A DNA stretch of 64,000 nucleotides, taken from positions 87,374 through 151,373 of IMG/VR virus record IMGVR_UViG_3300017917_004503; one strand, 5' to 3'. The notes under the pieces were generated by a model that was not told the DNA's origin, ran no database searches, and saw nothing but the letters and a program-made list of their open reading frames with translations. The stretch is from a virus. Positions 36,501 through 44,764 of this stretch are shown in pieces; within the stretch, counting starts at the first letter, position 1; each line of letters begins with the position of its first letter. The position numbers and the translations under genes are program-made.

Positions 36501-39106
36501 AAATTTTTGCTTATGGTAAGTTGAAAACTGAATACGAATACTTAAAAGAGAACTTCACAGTACAAAGATCGAATATATCAAGAATTGTACCTTATATTAA
36601 CAAATGGGGTTCTTCTATAGGGACTGATTCGAGAGGAAATAGATATAGACTGAACATTAGTCCAGCTTTTTCACCTACCAATTTTTCTCCAAGTTTTGAA
36701 AAGATAACACCAGATCCCAAATATCTAACACACGAATGGTTTTTACTTGAAACACCTCCTAGATATTTTCCTCTGGATTATATGAATGAACAAAACAGCT
36801 ATCTATCGGGTCCCATAGATCTGGATAGAGCAAGAAGTGTAGATCCGAATGATAATCTTTACCTTTCTTCTTATTTTACAGTCGAACCCGAAGACTATGA
36901 AGCTGCCTTTAGAGATACCAGTAATTACACCAAAGAGTTCTTTACTAATTTTCAGTTTAATCAAGCTTCAGGTTATTATGAAACTATATTTAGAGGATGT
37001 AAGATAGTTTTAAAGAAAAGATCTGATGTTGTTACGGAGGGATTGGAAGAATCAGACCGATATATCAGAGGATATAGAGGATATGAGGATTATAAATTTG
37101 CTGCACTATTGAGAGCAGTGGAAGAAGATGACACAACTATACAATCACCTGTCAAATACCAAGTGATAGAAAACACTGAACAAAAATTTGTTTTATTCGT
37201 TTGTGATATAGTTATCAGAGAGCAGAGGGCTTTTGATTTAGGTGTTACTGGTCCTACCGGATTAACGGGTCCAAACCCAACCATAGATTACACGTTCTTA
37301 TACTCTGTAGATTCTAAATTGAAAGCTGTAAATCCTCCGCAAAACGGACAGGCTTTCACCAGTGTTGATGATATCAAATTGAGTTGCTCTTTAGATCTTT
37401 CTTTAGGCTCTTCTAGCTTTGTTAATGAAACTAGCAGTCCTGGTATAATAAACATATACAGAAATCCTGAATATGAAACAGATCTAAGAGAAGAAATTCA
37501 TGTTTTTTATGTTGAAAATTCATCAGGATCAACCGGAGGTCCTAGCTCAACTGGTAAAGCAAGTTTTACTGTACCTTCTATTTCAAGCACATATCCTTGG
37601 CCTACTGGAGTTGGCCCAAGTTATGTTGAGTTTGGAAAGGTTGCAACGGCTTCAAATTATGTGTTCTCTATTCCTTTTTCTCTAGTGACCCCTAATATAG
37701 TTCCTATTGGTCCTTCTTCTGTATATAGAAATAAACCAGTTTTCCAGAAAGAGGGTGGGGATTCTTATTATAAATCTTTATTAGGAAGAATTTCGGTAGC
37801 TTACATTTCGGATAAATTTAATAGAAGCTCTCCGTATATTTCTTATACAACTTACGATTTAGACAACCAAACTGGACAAGAAGTTATAACATCAAATAAC
37901 TTTGAACTGTATTTTGAAAAACCTACTAAGATTACTAAAATTACTGGAAGTACTCCCGTTGTATCCTTTAATGGACCTCAGATATTAAGAGGTTCTAGAA
38001 GTATAACTGGATATAACATTATCCAAAATAACAGATCTATTCCTTCTATTATGATTAGATATTCTGGAGACTATGAACCTTTGACCAGAAAGATAATCTA
38101 CTTTGATAAGGATAAATCCGATACTTTAATTGGGTCTAATAATGTTGATTTGTCTTTTAGAAATTGCAACTTTGCACCTAATAAAAAATATTTTGGAGTA
38201 TCTAGAAATTTAAATTACACCAAGGTTTCTTTGGGTAATAATATATTATCTTCTGCTACTAAATTTCCAGAAGGTGCTAGATACCCTTACATAGGTATAA
38301 CACCAATCTCTTATAAAGACTTTAATTTATTTTCTTCATCTTGGGATCCTGGATATTATAATAGATATGATTCTGCAACTAGAATGAGAAAAGTGGCAGG
38401 AACAAGAAGCATGAAAGAATTTAAAACTTTCTTTGGTTCTAAGATAATGCAAACTCCTGATCCTGTTTCTGTAAATAATTATATTACACTTCAAGTTTCT
38501 AGAACTTCTGGTGATAGTAGGGTAAGCGTTTTAAATGATCAGATACTTTCTTCTGTTAAGACCATTCAAGAGATAAATAAAAACAATTCAGGAACCGGTA
38601 TTGGATCTTTTGGACCATATCTTTCAAGCGTTGATTATAACAAGCTAGATCAAGCAATTTTTCCAAACGTTGAAATTTTTTGGCAATGGTTTGAAAATGA
38701 GAGAAAGATTAAAGGAGTAATTAGGCTAGATAGAATGCTAAGAAGATTCCTTTTAAATAGTGGTATAAAACAAGTTTTTGTTGATAATATGATAACTGAA
38801 TTTGGTGTTGGAAATCCCAAATCAATTAACGATGATGTTAATGAGTATATCGATTTAAACGTGAATCCTATTTATCAAGGAGATGTGTTTAATTTATATG
38901 TAAAGAAAACTGCCTCTGAGACAATTCCTACCATTCAGATAGTTAGAGGAGATATAGCCACTGTGGATAAATATAAGATGGAATATTTCGAGGATACGAA
39001 CTATAAATTAACTAAGCAGAGTAACCTCATTTATGAATTCGAGTATTCGACTGAGTCTAATTTTTATTACTCGATTTTGTTTAATTTCAGAATAACCAAA
39101 ATTTAA
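33557..39106 (+). CDS. Giant virion structural protein, 1849 aa
   Basis: The longest protein in the window. The first 150 residues form a compact region (LFDYNSSFSVIRTNPKLAGN, VWFNSMNVNPILSQDKYKK, APLWVKNEIPDFFVIFKVSD) that looks like an attachment domain. The rest is beta-rich with many Tyr/Asn/Ser residues. Collagen-like mini-islands occur near residue 485 (ATGSTGATSGS) and 1228 (LGVTGPTGLTGPN). The C-terminal 300 residues include helical parts (EIFWQWFENERKIKGVIRLD, MLRRFLLNSGIKQVFVDNMI). No enzymatic motif is seen. It lies directly before the collagen-like fibres and may be their attachment platform. Confidence 0.5.
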   Translation: MSQSKLFDYNSSFSVIRTNPKLAGNFKITVDSDGGVWFNSMNVNPILSQDKYKKFNISGDNTYASDINKFFDEGKLSSDIIFQVGKFTDGENQSAQQFAEQYDFFYASGAQALIDKNYGEDFSYFAPLWVKNEIPDFFVIFKVSDPLDYPYSQNVTDIQENLNYIVIQDYTSTENFVVSYGKDSAGNDLFFGNGEVFQGKINLSSYQIISGTGKVAVYDELYYLPDVNDISSTFTQKILNKATVIKTFDLRENTKIGNYIRSIFNNPGFSKSPLEVSWGYDSYTYFKGASITEGVYTKKGELLNDYFSTSASDGMIDFEDYLTSGFSRNNIVCPNLLNLEFLFNDDESELYTINRYLGFYVSRNDVAQFRMNGQFFYEFRNLEGNDNLPKPTRNDFGYYYNNYSKIFGATSGIRLFYENATGFLPGSNNVNLLDSDKLFYVTDKNDNFYSLKRSESYVVSGVTGPEYSYGPYDYSLGSFSATGSTGATSGSIVIQNTTANINWFTGTDDKVATILGSRPDSAGRSYIEIKFLENYNETQPLTLKLYWPNGSQKEGPRKFDIIRSGDFSSILIWTAGSYYSTGNSYYFNASTGTTFEVADALASVIKDLDQVTIDSGQNENSSIIRVKNPGTFGNESYSLSVFDDYDSFKSKFKGTWNNTTSYLLGDIVNYLGNYYEALSSVVPPTGGTTTSPDSNASWSTYYTFSTSGLIEINGIDASLLNQDVNFIGGTQTSNTRIIFSAERKDQVQIGNYIKTNSGYSRIDSVTKYVDDAILDANNQVVGFDNFSYWLVANVEDNNSIIELGSNQSFNVYQYAQSSLGVFTFFDVKEFDFDFWSSNYNYTPNPETYKYFQIQANTEGVIEPNIPYFVKRGQISYGGNIYNQGNLFYGVTGYTSFEVSDPSLNTPFDQILSAQSNFATSQQISVSSNVVVFPAQYSDVIYNSSTTSYDNIGYQTDMNSFNGFIGIQGILLDPQNIDPTKEEIFAYGKLKTEYEYLKENFTVQRSNISRIVPYINKWGSSIGTDSRGNRYRLNISPAFSPTNFSPSFEKITPDPKYLTHEWFLLETPPRYFPLDYMNEQNSYLSGPIDLDRARSVDPNDNLYLSSYFTVEPEDYEAAFRDTSNYTKEFFTNFQFNQASGYYETIFRGCKIVLKKRSDVVTEGLEESDRYIRGYRGYEDYKFAALLRAVEEDDTTIQSPVKYQVIENTEQKFVLFVCDIVIREQRAFDLGVTGPTGLTGPNPTIDYTFLYSVDSKLKAVNPPQNGQAFTSVDDIKLSCSLDLSLGSSSFVNETSSPGIINIYRNPEYETDLREEIHVFYVENSSGSTGGPSSTGKASFTVPSISSTYPWPTGVGPSYVEFGKVATASNYVFSIPFSLVTPNIVPIGPSSVYRNKPVFQKEGGDSYYKSLLGRISVAYISDKFNRSSPYISYTTYDLDNQTGQEVITSNNFELYFEKPTKITKITGSTPVVSFNGPQILRGSRSITGYNIIQNNRSIPSIMIRYSGDYEPLTRKIIYFDKDKSDTLIGSNNVDLSFRNCNFAPNKKYFGVSRNLNYTKVSLGNNILSSATKFPEGARYPYIGITPISYKDFNLFSSSWDPGYYNRYDSATRMRKVAGTRSMKEFKTFFGSKIMQTPDPVSVNNYITLQVSRTSGDSRVSVLNDQILSSVKTIQEINKNNSGTGIGSFGPYLSSVDYNKLDQAIFPNVEIFWQWFENERKIKGVIRLDRMLRRFLLNSGIKQVFVDNMITEFGVGNPKSINDDVNEYIDLNVNPIYQGDVFNLYVKKTASETIPTIQIVRGDIATVDKYKMEYFEDTNYKLTKQSNLIYEFEYSTESNFYYSILFNFRITKI

Positions 39107-39108
39107 AA

Positions 39109-40659
39109 ATGCCAAGTACTAATATACAAACAATTTTATATTCTGATAATACAGATCAGACCATAGACAAGCTCAATAATAATTTCGATGAAATTGTTGA
39201 GCTTCATGGAGGTACTATAGGTACTATAGGTCCAACTGGAAGTCCAGGTGCTCTAGGAGAAAGAGGAATCCCAGGATCAACCGGAATATCTGGACCAAGA
39301 GGAACAAGATGGTTTATTTCAACATCTGCTCCTGCAGGACCTGCTCAGGAGGGAGATTATTGGATAGATTCGGATTCCAGTCAAATATACCAATTATATT
39401 CTTCCGGCTGGATATTTACAGGTTTTAATGTTAATATTTCGGGTGATCTATTTCAATCTATACTTACACAGCTTCCACCCTCTTCCGGATATGCTGGAGG
39501 GACTGGAATATCTGTAGGAATGGATCAGGTGTTACCTAATAATTATCTATACACTTTAAGTGACGTAACACCCGAATTTGGTATAACCAACCAAACTTTG
39601 TCGAAATTTCTAATCGCAACAAATTCTACAGAGAATGATGCTCCGCTTTTAGAATTTTCTAAAAGTAATGTTGAAAGTGGACAGATCTCTGATTATTCTA
39701 AACATCCTGTTTTTACGTGGCCGAATGTTAATCCCTCTGATAATTCTTTAGAGTTAACAGTTCCAGGAGGGAGTTTTTCAATGGGTCTTTCTGGAGGAAC
39801 GAAAGCCGGATTTAATAATTTTAGTCTGGATTCTCAGGGACCAATTGTAATTGATTATGGAGCTACTTCATCAAGTGGAATATACTCTACTGGAGGTTTT
39901 TCTTTCGATGCTTCTTCTGGAAGATTTAATATCACTAGCCAATTTTTAAGAATACTTGGTGGATCCGGAGAATTTAGAAATCCAATTTCTTCTACAGCAA
40001 CACTAAATGAAAGCAATCCATCGGTTACTGTTTCGATAGGAGGAACCTCCGGATTATTAAGCACGAGATCTGGTGATTCTCATTCAACTATTTCGCATAA
40101 CGTTAATCACATTTCATTAGAAACAACGTCATCGACACAATTTTCGCTTAACACAAAAGGTAAGCTAACTACAAAAAAGACAGTAGAGGGTATAACGTAC
40201 GCAAGTCAAACTCCCGGTGTTACTGGTACAGTGAGTGCAGATTTCGTTAACTGGTATCTAATATCCAAACCTGGATCTTCAGTTTCTTCTTCAGTTCTTA
40301 GCAATGGTAATACCATGATTATAAGTCCTTCTGTTTCAAGTGGAAAAATTGGGGTTGGATTTTACACAAATCCATCTGATTATTTTGGATGGGGTAGCAC
40401 AGCAGGCGTCTTAGCTGGTGAGTCGATGGATGTGAAAGTTTTTCTTTCTTCTGAGAACTTTTCTCAAACATACGGCGGAATAAGCTATCTTGGCGTTGGA
40501 GCTACTTCTGGATCAATAGTCAATAAGGTTTCTTTGCCTTTTAGGGCTTCTGCAATAGATTTTACTATAGCCAAAGGAGTTACCGGTGGACAGGTTACCA
40601 CTGTGTATTATACAGCTTACGGAATAACTGGAGGATCAGGGGGATCTTTTACTTTCTGA
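39109..40659 (+). CDS. Collagen-like trimeric fibre protein A
   Basis: 516 residues, first of three tandem paralogues. The shared order is an N-terminal anchor with NxNFDxIV (residues 22-30), ten or eleven Gly-X-Y triplets at residues 35-66 (GPTGSPGALGERGIPGSTG), then a GDYWIDSDSS...GWIFTGFN element, then a long beta-rich shaft. The C-terminal region (SGGTKAGFNNFSLD to the end GGSGGSFTF) is Ser/Gly-rich. Gly-X-Y segments in phage fibres form collagen triple helices that direct trimerisation. No host-binding domain is recognised. Starts 2 nt after the giant protein. Confidence 0.7.
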   Translation: MPSTNIQTILYSDNTDQTIDKLNNNFDEIVELHGGTIGTIGPTGSPGALGERGIPGSTGISGPRGTRWFISTSAPAGPAQEGDYWIDSDSSQIYQLYSSGWIFTGFNVNISGDLFQSILTQLPPSSGYAGGTGISVGMDQVLPNNYLYTLSDVTPEFGITNQTLSKFLIATNSTENDAPLLEFSKSNVESGQISDYSKHPVFTWPNVNPSDNSLELTVPGGSFSMGLSGGTKAGFNNFSLDSQGPIVIDYGATSSSGIYSTGGFSFDASSGRFNITSQFLRILGGSGEFRNPISSTATLNESNPSVTVSIGGTSGLLSTRSGDSHSTISHNVNHISLETTSSTQFSLNTKGKLTTKKTVEGITYASQTPGVTGTVSADFVNWYLISKPGSSVSSSVLSNGNTMIISPSVSSGKIGVGFYTNPSDYFGWGSTAGVLAGESMDVKVFLSSENFSQTYGGISYLGVGATSGSIVNKVSLPFRASAIDFTIAKGVTGGQVTTVYYTAYGITGGSGGSFTF

Positions 40660-40665
40660 TATATA
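40658..40665 (+). promoter_or_regulatory. GATATATA octamer, candidate promoter element
   Basis: TTTCTGATATATACTTAAAG overlaps the stop codon of fibre A and lies 23 nt before the ATG of fibre B. It is a member of the recurrent octamer set. Confidence 0.4.
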
Positions 40666-40688
40666 CTTAAAGATCAAGATTCTATAAA

Positions 40689-42698
40689 ATGCCAGATTTA
40701 AAATTGTTAAGAATAGAACAAGGTGATAGCCAGAAGAATTTAGCTGACAAAGTTAATCAAAATTTTTCTGACATTATTGCTTTTGGTGGTGGACCCTATG
40801 GAAAAGTAGGTAAACAGGGACCACAGGGTGATCAAGGAATAACCGGCCCAGTTGGACCGTATGGATCGCTTGGATATAGAGGCAGCATATGGACTGTTGG
40901 CCCAACACAGCCTTCTGCTACCGGAGGGTTTAATGGCGACTATTGGATTAACCCTGAAAATTTTAATTCTGTTTATATTCTTAATTCTGGTTCATGGTCA
41001 CCTTATGGATTTAATCTACTCGGTCAAGATTTATTTAGAATTTATGAACCAGTAACAACGTCTTCTGGAAACTCTACATATTCTGGCTATTATATTTCAT
41101 CTATTAATCCACAGCAGAATACTCTAGTTTTAAGTGATAATATTGTAGCTAACGACTCAGTTACAGCAAATCCGCAGTATTCTAAAGTTGTTATTTCTAT
41201 AGATGGTGGTGCAACAGGTAAGAACTTAATGGAGTTTACAAAAAGCGAGTATGTTGATAATACTTCTTTTAGAAGTTCTACACCCAGATTTTTCTGGAGC
41301 GATAGATCTTTAACTAATTACAATCTTTCTTTCCTAAGTGGAGGATCTTTATTTTTCGATCTTTCGTCAAATCTCTCTTTGCAATCTAAGGCTTTTGGGT
41401 ATAATCTAAATTTTAGAAGTTCAGGGATGATCCTGAATCTAAACTCTTCACTCGGATTTTCTGCTAGATCTTCTGGAGGAAATATCATATTAGATTTCAA
41501 AACAACAGGGACTGCTAATTTTTCAGCTGGCAATATCAGATATTCATCTAGTTTATTTACCATGCCTGTTAATTTTGTGATCACCTCACAGAGCACAGAC
41601 TCGCTTCCTGCATTATGGTTATCGAATTCTAATTCTTCCGTTAGTGGATTTAGACACAAATCTAACATCCAACCGAATAGAAGTTCTAGACTTTTTCGAG
41701 CTTACGATGTTGCTTCTGCATCATCAATGTTTGAAGTTTTGGGCGACGGAGAGGTCTATTTAAACAGAAAGGTAAGTTCAATACAACCAAGCCAATCTGT
41801 TTCAAAAGGAGGAACAGGAACTGTTTATATTGGAGCAACTTCATCTGTTTCTGTTGGCTGGTATGCAGTAATCCCGACGATTGCCATTACCTCCTCTGTT
41901 ACTAATACTGTAAATTGTAATAACGGTTCTAATTTTGTAATAACACCAACATCGACTGGACCATCCAGTGCAACTGGTATTTATTTATGGACACCTTCAA
42001 CAGGTGGAGGTATTAACACCAATCCTGGATGGCTAAATCTAATCAATAATCAAAATTCTGAGTCTATAAGTTTTACTGTTAGAACAGATTCAGAAAGTAA
42101 ATTGGTTAGATTTATAGGCTTAGGACTTGGACAGACTTATGATGTTTTACCTCCTGGAGAATATATCTCTTCCACCGGAAACGGAGGATTTGTGGATCTG
42201 ACAGGAAACAATTCAATCGGCGCTTCTCATATAGACTTTACGATTATAAACTTATACGGTCAGAGTGCAGTAGCTAACAACAGATGGTTTAAGGTTTACT
42301 ATAGTGCTTATGGAGGAAATTTAGGTTCAGTTAAATGTGGTGTTCTTTACACCCCACCTTTTAGTGCTTATATTAACACTGGATCTATCTATATGACAGA
42401 TTCATCTCTGAGCCAAACTCTTCCTTTTTCTAGTACTATTTTAGCAACAGGTACACCTATAACACCTGGGCAATCTAGAAACTTTACACCTCCTTCTTTC
42501 CCAAGTGGAAGTGCCTTTAGTGCAACAGCTACTTTTTCATCTGCACCGACAACAGTAACTGCTACTCTGATAAGGTATCCATCTGGAACATCTACAAACG
42601 GTACTATTAGTGGATCTGGAACTAGCAGAACTATTACTTGGAGTGGAATAGATTTATCTACTTCTACTGCCTATGTGGTTAGAATTGGTGGATCTTAA
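40689..42698 (+). CDS. Collagen-like trimeric fibre protein B with C-terminal module shared with the giant stalk protein
   Basis: 669 residues, paralogue of fibre A. It has VNQNFSDII (residues 22-30), Gly-X-Y triplets at 35-66 (GKQGPQGDQGITGPVGPYG), then GDYWINPENFNS...GSWSPYGFN. The shaft is Ser/Asn-rich beta. The final about 110 residues (FSSAPTTVTATLIRYPSG, ISGSGTSRTITWSGIDLS, ending RIGGS) closely match the C-terminal domain of the 1733-residue protein at 13691-18892. This indicates a shared, transferable C-terminal module that may be a host-binding or trimerisation head. Confidence 0.72.
   Translation: MPDLKLLRIEQGDSQKNLADKVNQNFSDIIAFGGGPYGKVGKQGPQGDQGITGPVGPYGSLGYRGSIWTVGPTQPSATGGFNGDYWINPENFNSVYILNSGSWSPYGFNLLGQDLFRIYEPVTTSSGNSTYSGYYISSINPQQNTLVLSDNIVANDSVTANPQYSKVVISIDGGATGKNLMEFTKSEYVDNTSFRSSTPRFFWSDRSLTNYNLSFLSGGSLFFDLSSNLSLQSKAFGYNLNFRSSGMILNLNSSLGFSARSSGGNIILDFKTTGTANFSAGNIRYSSSLFTMPVNFVITSQSTDSLPALWLSNSNSSVSGFRHKSNIQPNRSSRLFRAYDVASASSMFEVLGDGEVYLNRKVSSIQPSQSVSKGGTGTVYIGATSSVSVGWYAVIPTIAITSSVTNTVNCNNGSNFVITPTSTGPSSATGIYLWTPSTGGGINTNPGWLNLINNQNSESISFTVRTDSESKLVRFIGLGLGQTYDVLPPGEYISSTGNGGFVDLTGNNSIGASHIDFTIINLYGQSAVANNRWFKVYYSAYGGNLGSVKCGVLYTPPFSAYINTGSIYMTDSSLSQTLPFSSTILATGTPITPGQSRNFTPPSFPSGSAFSATATFSSAPTTVTATLIRYPSGTSTNGTISGSGTSRTITWSGIDLSTSTAYVVRIGGS
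42366..42695 (+). repeat. C-terminal fibre module, copy shared with 18567-18889
   Basis: The translated segment matches the last domain of the 13691-18892 product at many positions, including PTTVTATL-RYPSGT and DLSTST-Y-IGGS. A more distant third copy lies at about 18108-18470. This is a dispersed protein-level repeat in two separate genes 24 kb apart. Confidence 0.8.
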
Positions 42699-42726
42699 TA
42701 AATAAATTAGAACAAAGTATTTAGAC

Positions 42727-44457
42727 ATGCACTTTAACATAAAACATATTTTCAAAGGAGAATCTGAATCTGAAATAGTTAAAAAGATTAATTATAACTT
42801 CGATCAGATTATATCTTTTGCTGTCGGTCCAGACGGACAAGGTGGTCCAAAGGGTTCTTTAGGAATACCTGGACCAGCGGGTAAAAAAGGAGCAACTGGA
42901 CCAACTGGAACTAGATCAAGTCTTTTTACTAAACAGGATACATCACCTGCCACTGGGGATTCCAATCCATATGATTATTGGATAGATTCATCTTCGAGTG
43001 ATTATAGCATATATTCTTATGGTGTAACTGGATCTGGCTCGTGGTCTTTCACTGGTTATTCTTTATTCTCTTCTCCATATTTTAATGTATACGACGGAAT
43101 AGTAGGACCAGGAGGAGCTACTGATAAGTTTGCGATAGCTTTTAAAAATGGAGCATCGTTTCTTGTTGATAACGGTCTTTCGGTTTCTGATGCTAGCTTA
43201 ATAATATCCGATGGAACTATTACATCTTCTAATGGAAATCCGAATCGTTCTAAACTTGTGATTGCGACCGAAGATCAAACTTCTAGACCTATATTAGCCT
43301 TTGCTAAAACTGGTTCATCTAACTCAGGAATACCTTCTTTCTATTGGACAAATAGTGGTAATTCTACGAATTTATCTTTTAGAAGCACCGGTGATTTTTA
43401 CATATCGTCACTTTTAGGCTTAACCGTAGATTCATATACCGCAAGTTCTATTTTGAATGGTAACTCTGCTTCAATCACTTCGACGAGTGATATTACGATA
43501 GGTGGAACCGGCGATTTTTTCCTAAATACTAATACGACTGTTGGTGTTGGTTCTAATTTCATCGTTAGCTCTGGTAACTTAACTTTCAGTAGCACATCTT
43601 TTAGAAGTTCGAATCCTGTAAAGATTACAAATACTTCACAAACGTCGGGGTATGTGTTTGATACTACAAAAAACTCGACTGCATTTCTTTCTTATTCAGG
43701 TGTAGAAATATACGGTGGTAGTTTTGCAACAAAAATGTTTGAATTTAGAGATAGTAATAATGCAACTATTTTCTCTAGTAGCGTAAAGGGACCAGTTCAA
43801 ACCAACAATTATGGACAAACGACATTTGGATCTACCGGCGGTTTACCTGCAGGAGGAACTGCTGGTCCATATTTTTATCATGTTAAAAGATCTACTGAAT
43901 ATAGGCAAAGTACATATTCACTATTTTGTTTAGGTGCTAATAATATTGCAACGACATCAAGTACTTTAGTTTCGGGTACAATAAGGAACGTCTTTGACAT
44001 TTCAAACCCTGAATCATTTTTAACTGATACTATTATAATTACACCAACCACGTACGAGTCTCCGTCCACATCAACTGTTTATGTAAGAATACCTAGTTAT
44101 TTTGCATCAACCTTACCTGGTGTTTATTATTCAAACACTTCTTGTAATTATAGGATTATACTTAATGATGAATCAGGATCTCCAACATATTCTTTAGGTG
44201 GATTAGTTTTTACTTATTATAATTATCCTTCTCTTTTTAATTACTACTTTACCAGTGATTATTACGTTCCTTTTAATTCCTCTTCTACATGCTATTATGT
44301 TGATTTATTTTTTGCACCAGCTGCTAGTTCAACTAATGCAAATCCTAGAATTTTTTGGAAAACGTGCGATGGTAGATCTGGATACCTAACTACAACAAAT
44401 AAAAATACTGTTGGTACTTTCTCTGCTTCTGGAACAACGTTTAGCGGAAGTGCATAA
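42727..44457 (+). CDS. Collagen-like trimeric fibre protein C
   Basis: 576 residues, third paralogue. It has INYNFDQII (21-29), Gly-X-Y from G34 to G61 (GPKGSLGIPGPAGKKGATG), then YDYWIDSSSSDYSIY...GSWSFTGYS. The shaft resembles fibres A and B, including an ASLIISDGTITSSNGNPNRS segment. The C-terminal about 130 residues differ from the other two (FNYYFTSDYYVPFNSSSTCY, cysteine- and tyrosine-rich), as expected if the tips have diversified for different receptors. Starts 28 nt after fibre B. Confidence 0.7.
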   Translation: MHFNIKHIFKGESESEIVKKINYNFDQIISFAVGPDGQGGPKGSLGIPGPAGKKGATGPTGTRSSLFTKQDTSPATGDSNPYDYWIDSSSSDYSIYSYGVTGSGSWSFTGYSLFSSPYFNVYDGIVGPGGATDKFAIAFKNGASFLVDNGLSVSDASLIISDGTITSSNGNPNRSKLVIATEDQTSRPILAFAKTGSSNSGIPSFYWTNSGNSTNLSFRSTGDFYISSLLGLTVDSYTASSILNGNSASITSTSDITIGGTGDFFLNTNTTVGVGSNFIVSSGNLTFSSTSFRSSNPVKITNTSQTSGYVFDTTKNSTAFLSYSGVEIYGGSFATKMFEFRDSNNATIFSSSVKGPVQTNNYGQTTFGSTGGLPAGGTAGPYFYHVKRSTEYRQSTYSLFCLGANNIATTSSTLVSGTIRNVFDISNPESFLTDTIIITPTTYESPSTSTVYVRIPSYFASTLPGVYYSNTSCNYRIILNDESGSPTYSLGGLVFTYYNYPSLFNYYFTSDYYVPFNSSSTCYYVDLFFAPAASSTNANPRIFWKTCDGRSGYLTTTNKNTVGTFSASGTTFSGSA

Positions 44458-44494
44458 AATTATCAGATATAATTTAAAATAAATATATAAAAAG

Positions 44495-44764
44495 ATGATC
44501 GAACTAAACAAAGAAGAAAAAAATAAAATTCTTGATTTATCTAGAGATTTTATTAGAATCCACGGAGAATTACTTTCTGTTGAGGAATCAATTAAAAAGC
44601 TGGAAGCTAAATCTTTGGATCTTATCGCACAGCTTGAGGAATGCCGAACCACAGATAAGCAATTTTCAGATCAGCTAAAAGAAAAATATGGTCCAGGACG
44701 TTTAGATGTCAATGGATTATGTTGGAAAAATGAAGAAACTTTAATTTATGAAGAACTTAGGTAA
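44495..44764 (+). CDS. Small coiled-coil protein, 89 aa
   Basis: Charged helical protein without membrane segment or signal peptide. Residues about 1-55 show heptad-like spacing (KNKILDLSRDFIRIHGELLS, VEESIKKLEAKSLDLIAQLE). The C-terminal end is LCWKNEETLIYEELR. It overlaps the following membrane-anchored gene by 17 nt, so the two are probably co-translated and may act together. Family not recognised. An AATATATAA variant of the octamer lies 4 nt before the start. Confidence 0.6.
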   Translation: MIELNKEEKNKILDLSRDFIRIHGELLSVEESIKKLEAKSLDLIAQLEECRTTDKQFSDQLKEKYGPGRLDVNGLCWKNEETLIYEELR

